Shown here one piece after another: positions 45,043-53,847 of a stretch of 64,000 nucleotides of DNA. The stretch's first letter is position 1. Each line of letters starts with the position of its first letter. The notes under the pieces are model-generated. The model did no database searches and was not told where the DNA came from. It worked only from the letters and a program-made list of their open reading frames with translations. The DNA lies in assembly GCA_902763535.1 (NCBI GenBank), contig CACWSG010000004.1, positions 113,595-177,594 on the forward strand. Direction: 5' to 3'. This DNA comes from an uncultured Pseudomonadota bacterium (lineage in GTDB: Bacteria; Pseudomonadota; Alphaproteobacteria; RF32; CAG-239). Position numbers and translations under genes: made by a program.

Positions 45043-46862
45043 ATCGCGACAATGACAAAGGCAAAATTCTCATAAGCCGTTCCATGATACTTGGCGGAAT
45101 ACAGCTTTTATTGCTGGTTATGATTGTGTTCAGACTGTATTATTTACAAGTTTACCAAGCTGATAAATATAAAACTTTAGCCGATGAAAACCGCATTTCA
45201 ACCCGACTTTTGGTTCCGGCACGCGGCATAATTTATGATCGACATGGCAATATCTTGGCCGGTAATCGGCAAAACTTTCAAGCCATGATGATTCCCGAAC
45301 AAACTACCAGTATCAATGATACTTTATCTGCCTTCAAAAGGATTATGCCGTTAAGTGCGGAAGAAGAAAAGCGGATTCGTAAAGACATTAAACGCAATCG
45401 CAGTTTTGTTCCCATCAAGGTCAAAGATAATCTGAGTTGGGAGCAGGCAACTCAAATATTATTAAATTCACCGGATTTACCGGGAATTATGATAGATGAA
45501 GGACTTTCTCGCTATTATCCCTACGGAAATATCATGGCTCATGTTATCGGTTATGTATCTTCGGTGTCGGACAAAGATGAAAAAGATGATCCTCTGTTGG
45601 AAATGCCCGGCTTCAAAATAGGCAAATCAGGCATAGAAAGATTATTTGAAAAAGAACTGCGCGGCAAAGCCGGTAATGTCAAATTGGAAGTAAACGCCTA
45701 TGGGCGTATTATGAAAGAAATTGAGCTTATTGAAGGTGTTCCCGGCGACAGAATAGATTTAAGCTTAGATGTAAGATTACAAAAAAAAGCTTATGAACTT
45801 TTGGGTGAAGAAAGCGGTGCGGTCGTAATGATGAAAGTTGATACCGGAGAGGTTTTGGCTTTTGCATCGGCTCCATCATTTGATCCTAATATGTTTGCCA
45901 AAGGGTTGTCGGTTGATAATTGGCGAAGCTTGAGTGAAGATGAAAAGAAACCGTTGCTGAACAAGGCTGTTTCCGGACTGTATTCTCCCGGTTCCACATT
46001 TAAAATGATTGTCGGATTAGCGGCATTGGAAAGCGGTTTGTTGAAATCTCACAAACACACGACTTGTAACGGCAAGATGATGTTAGGTAATCATACTTTC
46101 CATTGTTGGAAAAAAGATGGACATGGTACAATCAATCTTGTTCAGGCTTTGCAGCACTCTTGTGATATTTTCTTCTATGAAACCGCGCAAAAAATAGGTA
46201 TTGCCAAAATTGCGGCGATGGCCAGAAGATTCGGACTTGGCGCCAAAACCAATATCGGTATAGAAAATGAAAAAGATGGTCTTATTCCTGATGCCGAATG
46301 GAAGAAGAAACGTTTTGGAGAATCTTGGCAATTAGGCGAAACCATCATATCCGGTATCGGACAGGGATATATTTTGACAACTCCGGTACAATTGGCCGTA
46401 ATGGTGTCGCGTATAGCTAACGGCGGTCAAGAAGTTGTGCCTACATTTCGAAAAATCAGCGATGATAACAAACCTCATTTTGATAATTTGGGAATTTCCC
46501 TGCAAAATATCGACATGGTTAAACAAGGAATGTATGAAGTTGTCAATGTCGCCGGAGGTACGGCCATGGGGGCTAGATTTGATTTTAACGGTCAGCAAAT
46601 GGCCGGCAAAACCGGTTCAGCCCAAGTTAAAAGAATTAGTATGCGTGAGCGCCAAACCGGCGTTATAAAGCAAGAGGATTTGCCTTGGAAATACCGTGAT
46701 CATGCTTTGTTTGTGGCTTTTGCTCCTTTTAATAATCCTAAATACGGAGTTGCTGTTTTGGTTGAGCATGGTCGTTCCGGCTCAAAAGTCGCGGCTCCGA
46801 TAGCCGGGCAAATGCTGCTTGAAGCATTAAAATTGGATGCAACAGACAAACCGGTGGATTAG
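45039..46862 (+). CDS. mrdA: Penicillin-binding protein 2, elongasome transpeptidase
   Basis: PBP2 cross-links peptidoglycan during elongation. There is a membrane helix at 15-34 and a pedestal domain starting RLLVPARGIIYDRHGNILAG. The catalytic SPGSTFKM has the serine at about 320, the second motif SCD is near 369, and KTGS near 524. This pattern is normal for PBP2. It starts in the mreD stop (ATGA). Confidence 0.96.
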   Translation: MNRDNDKGKILISRSMILGGIQLLLLVMIVFRLYYLQVYQADKYKTLADENRISTRLLVPARGIIYDRHGNILAGNRQNFQAMMIPEQTTSINDTLSAFKRIMPLSAEEEKRIRKDIKRNRSFVPIKVKDNLSWEQATQILLNSPDLPGIMIDEGLSRYYPYGNIMAHVIGYVSSVSDKDEKDDPLLEMPGFKIGKSGIERLFEKELRGKAGNVKLEVNAYGRIMKEIELIEGVPGDRIDLSLDVRLQKKAYELLGEESGAVVMMKVDTGEVLAFASAPSFDPNMFAKGLSVDNWRSLSEDEKKPLLNKAVSGLYSPGSTFKMIVGLAALESGLLKSHKHTTCNGKMMLGNHTFHCWKKDGHGTINLVQALQHSCDIFFYETAQKIGIAKIAAMARRFGLGAKTNIGIENEKDGLIPDAEWKKKRFGESWQLGETIISGIGQGYILTTPVQLAVMVSRIANGGQEVVPTFRKISDDNKPHFDNLGISLQNIDMVKQGMYEVVNVAGGTAMGARFDFNGQQMAGKTGSAQVKRISMRERQTGVIKQEDLPWKYRDHALFVAFAPFNNPKYGVAVLVEHGRSGSKVAAPIAGQMLLEALKLDATDKPVD

Positions 46863-46866
46863 TAAA

Positions 46867-48012
46867 ATGTACAAAGCTTATGAAACAAGTTTTAAGGGAC
46901 AAAAGCTAAGTTTTAGCGAAAAGTTTTGGAATATAAGTTTTTCTTATATCTTGTTTATTATGATTTTGGGCGCGATTGGCATAACTATTCTATATTCTGC
47001 TGCCAACGGCAGTTGGAATCCGTGGGCGGCCAAACAATTAATGCGTTTTGGCTTGGGCTTTGCGGTAATGATTGTTTTAATTTTCATCGATTTGCGGTGG
47101 TTTTTGCGATATGCCTATTGGTTTTACTTTGCTGTTTTAGGTCTGTTGATTGCGGTCGAAATAGGCGGTCATATCGGTATGGGGGCGCAACGTTGGATTA
47201 ATTTAGGATTTATGAAACTGCAACCTTCGGAGCTGATGAAAATAGCCTTAGTTTTGGCTTTAGCTCGTTATTTTAATTCATCAACCCTGCAAAGTATTGA
47301 GACAATAAAAGGGGTCATAATACCATCATTAATGGTGGTGTTTCCGGTATTCTTGGTTATGATTCAGCCCGATTTGGGAACAGCTATTATGTTATTGCTC
47401 ACAGCCGGTGCAATGTTTTTTGCAGTCGGTGTCCAGTTGTGGAAATTTGTAGCATTGATATGTTCCGCCGTGGCGGCGATGCCGATAGCTTGGCATTTTC
47501 TTCACAATTATCAAAAGAATCGCGTGTTGACATTTTTGGATCCTGAACGCGATCCTTTGGGAGCAGGTTATCATATCATACAATCAAAAATCGCTTTGGG
47601 ATCGGGAGGAATATTCGGTAAAGGATTCTTGAATGGCACTCAAAGCCACCTTAATTTTTTGCCGGAGAAACATACTGACTTCATATTTACCATGTTATCG
47701 GAAGAATTTGGTATGATTGGCGGTGTTATTGTAATAGCACTCAATGTTTTGATTATAGGTTACAGCTACTTTTTTGCTTTGCGCAGCACCAGCTATTTTG
47801 GCAAACTTATGGCGGTCGGCTTGGCCAGCAGCTATTTTTTGTATGTAATAATTAATATTTCGATGGTATTGGGAATGTTGCCTGTTGTGGGAGTTCCTTT
47901 GCCATTAATATCATATGGCGGTACGGTTATTATGTCGGTTATGGCCGGATTTGGGATTATTTTAGCGGTCAATGTCAACCGTACTATCAACATAGGCAAA
48001 GATCAAGGTTGA
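46867..48012 (+). CDS. mrdB: Rod-shape glycosyltransferase RodA
   Basis: RodA is the SEDS-family peptidoglycan glycan polymerase that pairs with PBP2. It has about ten membrane helices, GAQRWINLGFMKLQPSELMKIALVL with the conserved SEDS region, and the later FLPEKHTDFIFTMLSEEFG segment. The C-terminus GVPLPLISYGGTVIMS is diagnostic. I chose the ATG at 46867, four bases after the mrdA stop, instead of an earlier in-frame one inside mrdA. Confidence 0.96.
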   Translation: MYKAYETSFKGQKLSFSEKFWNISFSYILFIMILGAIGITILYSAANGSWNPWAAKQLMRFGLGFAVMIVLIFIDLRWFLRYAYWFYFAVLGLLIAVEIGGHIGMGAQRWINLGFMKLQPSELMKIALVLALARYFNSSTLQSIETIKGVIIPSLMVVFPVFLVMIQPDLGTAIMLLLTAGAMFFAVGVQLWKFVALICSAVAAMPIAWHFLHNYQKNRVLTFLDPERDPLGAGYHIIQSKIALGSGGIFGKGFLNGTQSHLNFLPEKHTDFIFTMLSEEFGMIGGVIVIALNVLIIGYSYFFALRSTSYFGKLMAVGLASSYFLYVIINISMVLGMLPVVGVPLPLISYGGTVIMSVMAGFGIILAVNVNRTINIGKDQG

Positions 48013-48086
48013 AAAAGTTGTTATATTTGCTTGCTTTAGCTTTAATCAAGAGTTAAATTTAGCAAATAACAGACAAAGAGAAAGTT

Positions 48087-49364
48087 ATGGCTGCTTACAA
48101 TAAATTTGAAAGTGAAAAGTTTTTTCTTGAAACAATGACGCGTATTCAACGCAATAAAGTTGAGTACAAAGTGTTGTATATCAATATATCAAAGCTCAAA
48201 CCCAAGAATCGCCATTCGAAATTTGTCCGTGTCGTTGCCCGAATGTTTGATAATATGGTTGCCATAGCCGAAGGGACAATGTTTGTCTTTAATAATGGCG
48301 ATATTGTCATTTTGGGAAAGAACATAACCGAAAATTTGGTAGATGAGTCAGTCGAAAAATTGCGCCGCGGTCTGATAACCGATCCGATATGGACCAATCA
48401 GGGGGTGGAGCAATTTGCCAAACTTTATTCTTATGAAGATTTTGACAGCATAATCGGCAAAGTGAACGAGCTTATTTTGAGTGATAACAGTGAAGATGCC
48501 CCGCAAGAGGTCGTCGCTGTTGATGCCGGACAGATTGAGGCTGTCAAAGCTCATCTTGATGGCATGGATATTGTTGATATTATAAAACATCAAAGTGTAA
48601 TTAAGATTGAAAAGGCAGGGCAATATTCCAAGCTTTTTGAAGAGTTTTATGTAGCGGTAAAAGACTTAAGTGCCAATTTTGATAAGAGTTTGGATTTAAC
48701 TGCCAACAAATGGTTGTTTTTGTATCTTACGCAAACACTTGATAAAAAGACCATGGCGTCATTTAAATTCTCCTCAATCAAAAATAAGATTCCTTATGTC
48801 AGTGTCAATTTGAATTTATCGTCGTTATTTTCGCCGGAGTTTGACAGCTTTGTAAAACTGCTTAAAGACAATAACCAGTCGTTGATTGCCGAGATTCAAA
48901 TTATGGACATCATAAATAATATGCAGGCATATCTTGATGCTAAGGAGTTGCTGCATCGTGCCGGTTGTCAAATTTTGCTGGATGCGGCCAGTCTTGAAAT
49001 GCTTCAAGCCCTTAGTGTTGATAAATTTGCCCCTGATTATATAAAGATATTTTGGCATCCGTTGATGGAAGATTATCAAATTGACGATAATGTAAAAAAT
49101 ATGCTTAACAACATCGGAATGGACAAGATTATTTTGGCAAAAAGCATAGATGAAAAGGCTCTGCGTTGGGGTATAAAGCAAGGCATACGCTCATTCCAAG
49201 GTCCTTATATCGACAACCTTGAGGTTGCTCTGATTCGCAATCGCTGTCCCAGCGGCAAGACTTGCAGTGCGTCTGAATGTTTGAAGCGCAAAAAACTAAT
49301 TGCCGGTGCTGTGCGCAGCCGTTGTGCGCATCTTGATATTTTAGAGAGCGGAGTTGAAAAATAA
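48087..49364 (+). CDS. Degenerate EAL-like protein, first of a tandem pair
   Basis: A soluble protein of 425 residues. The C-terminal half (about 200-400) has the alternating pattern of an EAL phosphodiesterase barrel: SVNLNLSSLFSPEF for the first core strands, IAEIQIMDIINN, DYIKIFWHPL and a final GIKQGIRSFQGPYID. The catalytic EAL glutamate and most metal ligands are not there, so c-di-GMP hydrolysis is unlikely. The N-terminal 190 residues are unknown. Cysteines cluster at the very end (CPSGKTCSASEC). The stop overlaps the start of its paralogue (TAATG). It follows the rod operon by 75 bases. Confidence 0.6.
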   Translation: MAAYNKFESEKFFLETMTRIQRNKVEYKVLYINISKLKPKNRHSKFVRVVARMFDNMVAIAEGTMFVFNNGDIVILGKNITENLVDESVEKLRRGLITDPIWTNQGVEQFAKLYSYEDFDSIIGKVNELILSDNSEDAPQEVVAVDAGQIEAVKAHLDGMDIVDIIKHQSVIKIEKAGQYSKLFEEFYVAVKDLSANFDKSLDLTANKWLFLYLTQTLDKKTMASFKFSSIKNKIPYVSVNLNLSSLFSPEFDSFVKLLKDNNQSLIAEIQIMDIINNMQAYLDAKELLHRAGCQILLDAASLEMLQALSVDKFAPDYIKIFWHPLMEDYQIDDNVKNMLNNIGMDKIILAKSIDEKALRWGIKQGIRSFQGPYIDNLEVALIRNRCPSGKTCSASECLKRKKLIAGAVRSRCAHLDILESGVEK

Positions 49365-50575
49365 TGGCAAACGCGTCGCAAAATAATGTAGTTTTGGAAT
49401 ACATCAGTAAATTGGGTGAAAATCTCAATTCATACATGGTGCTGTATCTCAGCTTGAGTCTCGTATCTAAAAAAGTATTAACGGAACAAACGCTTTCATC
49501 GTTGCGTGATGTATTTGCTCAACAAATCAAGGATGGAAATGCTAAATTATTTGATATACCTAATTCTGACATAGCCGTAATTTTTAATAAATCGGTTAAA
49601 GACGAGATATTATCATCACTCGTTAAAATAAAACTGTTGTTGCAAGAAGATGAGAGCGTTGCCAAGGTTGCATATTTGCAAGAAAGTCCGATTGCCGTTT
49701 TTTGGGATTTGGTGAGAGAATATGGGGCGGTCAGCGAAAAGCTGTCACAAGTCTATGATAAATCATCTCAGGAGCAAGACAAAAAAAGCACAGTGGTCGC
49801 ATTAAACAGCTTTTTTAATACCAAACCTCATCATGCCGGTGAAGCCTTAACCACGGCTATGCTTGATAAAGTCCAAAAAATTATTGCTGTTTCGGATTTT
49901 TCCAGTTTTATTCGTCGTCAACCTATTTGTGCAGTGATAGGAAAATCCATGCCTCAGCGAGTGTTTGAGGAGGTATATGTTTCGATTCCTGATATGCGAG
50001 ATTCACTGCTTCCCGGTGTTGACTTGTTTGCTAATGAATGGCTGTTTTTGGCTTTGACCGAAACACTTGATCGACGGGTATTGGAAATTGTTTCTCGTCA
50101 TGATGACGGTGCATTGCGCGGAAATTTCAGCCTTAATATTAATGTTAATACAATTTTATCGGATTCATTTTTGCATTTTGATGAGACAATTGATGCTTCA
50201 CAACGCAAGACCATTATGTTGGAGTTGCAGTTAGCTGACATATTTAGTGATATGCGTTCGTTTGATTTAGCCAAGACATTTGCTCGTTCGCGCGGCTATA
50301 AAATTTGTATTGATGGCATAACCATTGACAAACTTGAATATCTTAATCGCTCAAAACTTGATTGTGATTTGATGAAAATAACTTGGCACCCTGATTTCAT
50401 ACGCCTTGTCGGAGAAGACAAGCACTTTATGGATTATGCCAACAAAGCCGAGCGTGCCAAGATAATTCTTTGCCGCGTTGATGATGAAAAGGCTGTTGAA
50501 ATGGGCAATTCCTTAGGAATCAACCTTTACCAAGGTCGTTATATCCAAAAAATGCTCAATGCTGAAAAGCGCTAA
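49364..50575 (+). CDS. Degenerate EAL-like protein, second of a tandem pair
   Basis: 403 residues, paralogous to the preceding protein: the same layout with a divergent N-terminus. The C-terminal region has FANEWLFLALTETLDRR, FSLNINVNTILSD, DLMKITWHPDF and a closing GNSLGINLYQGRYI that matches the last strand of EAL domains. The catalytic residues of active enzymes are missing. The pair may form a heterodimer that binds rather than degrades a nucleotide, which is an inference. It begins at the TAATG overlap. Confidence 0.6.
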   Translation: MANASQNNVVLEYISKLGENLNSYMVLYLSLSLVSKKVLTEQTLSSLRDVFAQQIKDGNAKLFDIPNSDIAVIFNKSVKDEILSSLVKIKLLLQEDESVAKVAYLQESPIAVFWDLVREYGAVSEKLSQVYDKSSQEQDKKSTVVALNSFFNTKPHHAGEALTTAMLDKVQKIIAVSDFSSFIRRQPICAVIGKSMPQRVFEEVYVSIPDMRDSLLPGVDLFANEWLFLALTETLDRRVLEIVSRHDDGALRGNFSLNINVNTILSDSFLHFDETIDASQRKTIMLELQLADIFSDMRSFDLAKTFARSRGYKICIDGITIDKLEYLNRSKLDCDLMKITWHPDFIRLVGEDKHFMDYANKAERAKIILCRVDDEKAVEMGNSLGINLYQGRYIQKMLNAEKR

Positions 50576-50754
50576 TTAAATTTTTGCTTAGTTAATCGCA
50601 AAGAGGTTTTTTTCTGATTTTCTTTTTTGAGTTGCTCAACCTTGAGCATTTTTTCCCACATATATTTGTATCTTTCTTCTTCCCACATCTCTAATGAAAT
50701 TTTCGGGTCGATATTTTCAATTTGGTTATCATTAAACTTGGTTTTGTCAAGCAT
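50572..50754 (-). CDS. Small basic/acidic helical protein, 60 residues
   Basis: The frame begins at the ATG at 50752-50754, preceded by AAAGGA at 7 bases; a TTG two codons earlier falls within that site. The protein is highly charged and helical (EMWEEERYKYMWEKMLKVEQ), with no recognised family. Its end overlaps the convergent EAL-like gene by four bases. It is separated from the immunity gene by a terminator. Confidence 0.55.
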   Translation of the reverse strand: MLDKTKFNDNQIENIDPKISLEMWEEERYKYMWEKMLKVEQLKKENQKKTSLRLTKQKFN

Positions 50755-50835
50755 GAGCAAATCCTTTCAGTGTTTAATATTGCCAAAATTCGGATAACGA
50801 GCTTATTATAGCACAATCCGTTCAAAAAAGCAAAT

Positions 50836-50868
50836 TAAAAAAATCCCCTGCAATTTTTGCAGGGGATT
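50836..50868 (-). terminator. Terminator of the toxin-immunity pair, leftward
   Basis: ATCCCCTGCAA pairs with TTGCAGGGGAT with a short loop and T residues after it on the minus strand, 17 bases beyond the immunity gene stop. Confidence 0.9.
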
Positions 50869-50884
50869 CAAATGGTTATGATGA

Positions 50885-51301
50885 TTATTGGATGCGCAAG
50901 AAATACTCCAACGCCTCAATGACATCATTCGATTCCATATCTTTGCCCATCTCGGATTCCACCCGATAGAGCTTTTCTTCGGCATAGTAGATGAGACGCG
51001 TGTCGTCATCATAGCCGAGAACAAGCCTTTTCGAAGGGGCTTGGCAGTGTTTGATGTTGTAATCGCAGACATCATCAAACCATCCGCCTTCTTCTAAACC
51101 GACGCCGAAGATATTGGCATCATCAGCTGTCAGCCCGTTGGCCTCCAGCAAAACCTTAGCAAAACCTTCCGGCAATTCGGGAAAGCCATGCTGTTTGAGT
51201 TTTACATTGCACAACTTGATTTGTGCTTCCGATGCGGGTGTATTGCAACCGGCTTGTTGTAAGATATTTTTCATGTTTTTACTATTTATAATGTTATCCA
51301 T
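50885..51301 (-). CDS. SUKH/YrhA-family protein, likely immunity protein
   Basis: The 138-residue protein has the SUKH (SMI1/KNR4) pattern. LPEGFAKVLLEANGLTADDANIFGVG (about 41-66, landmark pieces LPEGF and NGL), then WFDDVCDYN, LVLGYDDDTRLIYY and YRVESEMGKDMES lead to a C-terminal helix. SUKH proteins are the commonest immunity proteins against nuclease toxins. It starts two bases after the stop of the predicted HNH nuclease and is expressed after it, the standard toxin-then-immunity order. Confidence 0.7.
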   Translation of the reverse strand: MDNIINSKNMKNILQQAGCNTPASEAQIKLCNVKLKQHGFPELPEGFAKVLLEANGLTADDANIFGVGLEEGGWFDDVCDYNIKHCQAPSKRLVLGYDDDTRLIYYAEEKLYRVESEMGKDMESNDVIEALEYFLRIQ

Positions 51302-51303
51302 AA

Positions 51304-52623
51304 TTATTTTCCTTGATTCAGTCTTGATTGTTGTAATTCTTTTAATTGAACTTCACTGGCTTGCAGCCTCTTTTCATCACGATGAGGTAAATCACCATCA
51401 TTTTCTTTTGGTTTATGCGATATGAAATTCTGCCAAATGTAAACTCCTTTGTATAAAAGAGCGCGCATATTGTTTTTCTCTTTTTCGTTTCTTCCCGGAC
51501 AAAGCATAAAACGTTTACCCGGAGCACTCTTTGCTTTAATTTTATTTTTAAAATCATCACAATCACAATTATCTAAGTAATGCATAATTGTATGATAAGG
51601 TTCTTTAACCATAAAACACATATTCTCATAATTATTAATTTCTGTAAAATTTTTACCCTGTAATTCAAGAGTTTCACAATTGTGTACAGGGTTAATGTGA
51701 TGAACATCTATTTTAGGCTGATTAACCCATTCAGGTTTAAATAGAGAATCTCCTTTTTCATCTCTGGCCTCAACCATGTTGGTAGATCCCTTAGTTTTCA
51801 TCAAATTTATTAAAGCCTCAACATATTCAGCCCGTACTTGTTTGCAGTAAGCCAATGCTTGTTCATATGTTTTACCGGACGCTTTGTCCGCTTCTATATC
51901 TTTTCCTGAGAATGGAATACGCATCATGCTTTTGCGAAAAACTTCTTCATTTTCAGTAATAAATCTTTTGGTGTTGCGAATTTTATAGCTTTCAAAATCG
52001 ATAATATTTTTTATACGTAGTAGTTTCATGCCATTTTCCTGATAACGGCCTTTGAACTGTAAGCATATAATTTTACTGATGTCATTAGCATTCAAAGGAT
52101 AAGGATAAGATGGCGAAAGCACATCCGGAGAAATTTTTAACTTAGCCATGCCTTGTTTAACGGTTTCTTCCAGCTGTGCAAATTCCGGAACTTTCTTAAA
52201 TTTTTGCCACACCGCACAATTATCCAAATTATAGTCTTTCGGCTTAAAATCATCCATTCGGCGATCAAAAAAGCCTTTGGAAAGATTATCATGAATGGTT
52301 TCTTTGAAATATCCGCTAAATGCAGCTCTGGCAATAACATTAAGATCTTTGTCGGCTTCCTTTTCATCAACATAAGGAATTTCTTCTAAATGTACATTAT
52401 ATTCTGCTAATTGTTGATTACATTCCTCTAAAGCTATTTTATTTTCACCAAAAAAAGCCGCGCAAATTTCTTGAACATCGCTTTTAATTTCGTAAGGTTT
52501 ATAAAACTTCTTTTTATCAGGATTTTGTGTTTGTTCCCTCAAAGCACTAATACGATCTCTGTTCTTCTCTTCAGGAGAATTTTCTTTCAAAGCTTCAGAT
52601 TGTATTTTATTAAATTCGGCCAT
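51304..52623 (-). CDS. Predicted HNH-type nuclease toxin, 439 residues
   Basis: The C-terminal region has an HNH/LHH-like nuclease motif: DVHHINPV with His308-His309, Asn at about 334 (NNYENMCF), His344 and His348 (PYHTIMH). The rest, about 300 residues, is helical, charged and unfamiliar, with no signal peptide, membrane helix or known secretion domain. The gene is followed by a SUKH protein with a two-base gap. A self-contained intracellular toxin or a secretion-system cargo would both fit. Because there is no other HNH enzyme context (no modification gene), restriction activity is less likely. Confidence 0.65.
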   Translation of the reverse strand: MAEFNKIQSEALKENSPEEKNRDRISALREQTQNPDKKKFYKPYEIKSDVQEICAAFFGENKIALEECNQQLAEYNVHLEEIPYVDEKEADKDLNVIARAAFSGYFKETIHDNLSKGFFDRRMDDFKPKDYNLDNCAVWQKFKKVPEFAQLEETVKQGMAKLKISPDVLSPSYPYPLNANDISKIICLQFKGRYQENGMKLLRIKNIIDFESYKIRNTKRFITENEEVFRKSMMRIPFSGKDIEADKASGKTYEQALAYCKQVRAEYVEALINLMKTKGSTNMVEARDEKGDSLFKPEWVNQPKIDVHHINPVHNCETLELQGKNFTEINNYENMCFMVKEPYHTIMHYLDNCDCDDFKNKIKAKSAPGKRFMLCPGRNEKEKNNMRALLYKGVYIWQNFISHKPKENDGDLPHRDEKRLQASEVQLKELQQSRLNQGK

Positions 52624-52805
52624 GCTTTTTTTCCTTTTACCCTATTATAACGCGATTGGAGAAAATTTGCAAGATAGTTTTATCCAAAATTTGACAAATT
52701 AAATTTAGGGTTAAACAAATATTTTTGTGCAAAAGCTTTCTGTTTGCTTTATTGCCACAATTAAAAGCAGTATAATCTTATCAAATAGTTAATTGGAGAA
52801 CTAAT

Positions 52806-53087
52806 ATGAAGAAATTGTTGATTTTAATAGGTGCATTGAGTGTGGTTGCCTGTGCATCAAACGAACCTGTTCGTCAGGAGTCGTATCCTTACGGAATGAC
52901 CGAATCCGAGTGGAATCAGTTGTCTATCAAAGATAAGACCAAAATTCGCCGCGATTTTTATTTTTATGAAAAAGGTCAGGTAAATTTTGTAAATCCTGAT
53001 ATGGATATTGAGGGACGCAAAGAATTACCTAATGTTTACCAAAATCGTAGAAAGGCAACCAAGACTATCCAACCTTTGGTCGAATAA
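52806..53087 (+). CDS. Small lipoprotein, 93 residues
   Basis: The signal peptide ends in the lipobox VVAC with Cys at about residue 16, and the mature protein is polar (MTESEWNQLSIKDKTKIRRD). It has no recognised family. A TATAAT box (52771-52776) is 30 bases upstream of the start, and a terminator follows. Confidence 0.7.
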   Translation: MKKLLILIGALSVVACASNEPVRQESYPYGMTESEWNQLSIKDKTKIRRDFYFYEKGQVNFVNPDMDIEGRKELPNVYQNRRKATKTIQPLVE

Positions 53088-53104
53088 GCTTTCATAATCA
53101 CAAA

Positions 53105-53140
53105 ATAAAAAAACTCCGCTTTCATCAGCGGAGTTTTTTT
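53105..53140. terminator. Bidirectional terminator between the lipoprotein and the secreted protein
   Basis: AAAAAACTCCGCT pairs with AGCGGAGTTTTTT through a six-base loop, so either strand ends in a T run. Confidence 0.88.
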
Positions 53141-53145
53141 ATAAG

Positions 53146-53793
53146 CTATCGCCTATAAAGTTTCTTTTCTATTAGTTTCTGTCGTAATTTTTCTGGCAGA
53201 ACTCCTGAACCTTTTTCAGGTTTTTGCGGAGCTTTAGCAGGACTATCTTGGGTTTCTTTTTGAGATAATTCAGGATTCTTTTTTACTTTTTCAGGATCAG
53301 GTATGCAATGAGTGCTGATAATATTACCTTCATCATCTCTCTGAACTTCCATTTTGCCTGTACCAATAGTGTCGCCGTTTTCATTAAGTTCTACATAGCG
53401 ACCTATTTCTTTACCGGCCTTGTAATGCGTATTATTGGAAGTTAAATGCTTGAAAAATGAGCTAAAACGAGTCGTATTTGACGGATCAATGGTATCTCTT
53501 TTTATATCGTTTTCATCTTTAACATGCATACGAATAACAATACTACCATCCGATTTTTCATATATCTCACTTCCCCATTCATCAGTCCCTATAAATTTAG
53601 TATCAGATTTTTCATGTGACAGTTTAGATTTACTTACCCCATTATCAGTCTGCTCTAGCTTGGGATCTTGACGATTATTATCTTTTTCCGACGTTTTTGT
53701 ATTTGCAGCAGCATTACCTGTAACAGCCATTGTTAGAGCTAAGGTAATAGTTTTGAGTATATTTGCCCTAATTCTGTTTTCTTTATCGCTCAT
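53146..53793 (-). CDS. Predicted secreted protein, 215 residues, unknown family
   Basis: The start at 53791-53793 is chosen because GGAGGG lies upstream; the frame continues 15 codons further but has no site. The basic n-region (KENRIRANILK) and hydrophobic core (TITLALTMAVTGNAAA) make a signal peptide cleaved near residue 33. The mature chain is polar, with a central strand-rich section and a Pro/Lys-rich end. The leader resembles the one of the 429-residue protein at 19723, and the two may belong to a shared class of exported proteins. Confidence 0.72.
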   Translation of the reverse strand: MSDKENRIRANILKTITLALTMAVTGNAAANTKTSEKDNNRQDPKLEQTDNGVSKSKLSHEKSDTKFIGTDEWGSEIYEKSDGSIVIRMHVKDENDIKRDTIDPSNTTRFSSFFKHLTSNNTHYKAGKEIGRYVELNENGDTIGTGKMEVQRDDEGNIISTHCIPDPEKVKKNPELSQKETQDSPAKAPQKPEKGSGVLPEKLRQKLIEKKLYRR

Positions 53794-53847
53794 AATAACC
53801 CTCCATTTTGCAACAAAAATATATAACAATGCTACCACATCTCATGG

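Noticed and set aside
51304..52623. HNH protein as a restriction enzyme or homing endonuclease
   Set aside because: No methyltransferase, intron or intein is next to it, and the partner is a SUKH-type protein, which fits a toxin better.
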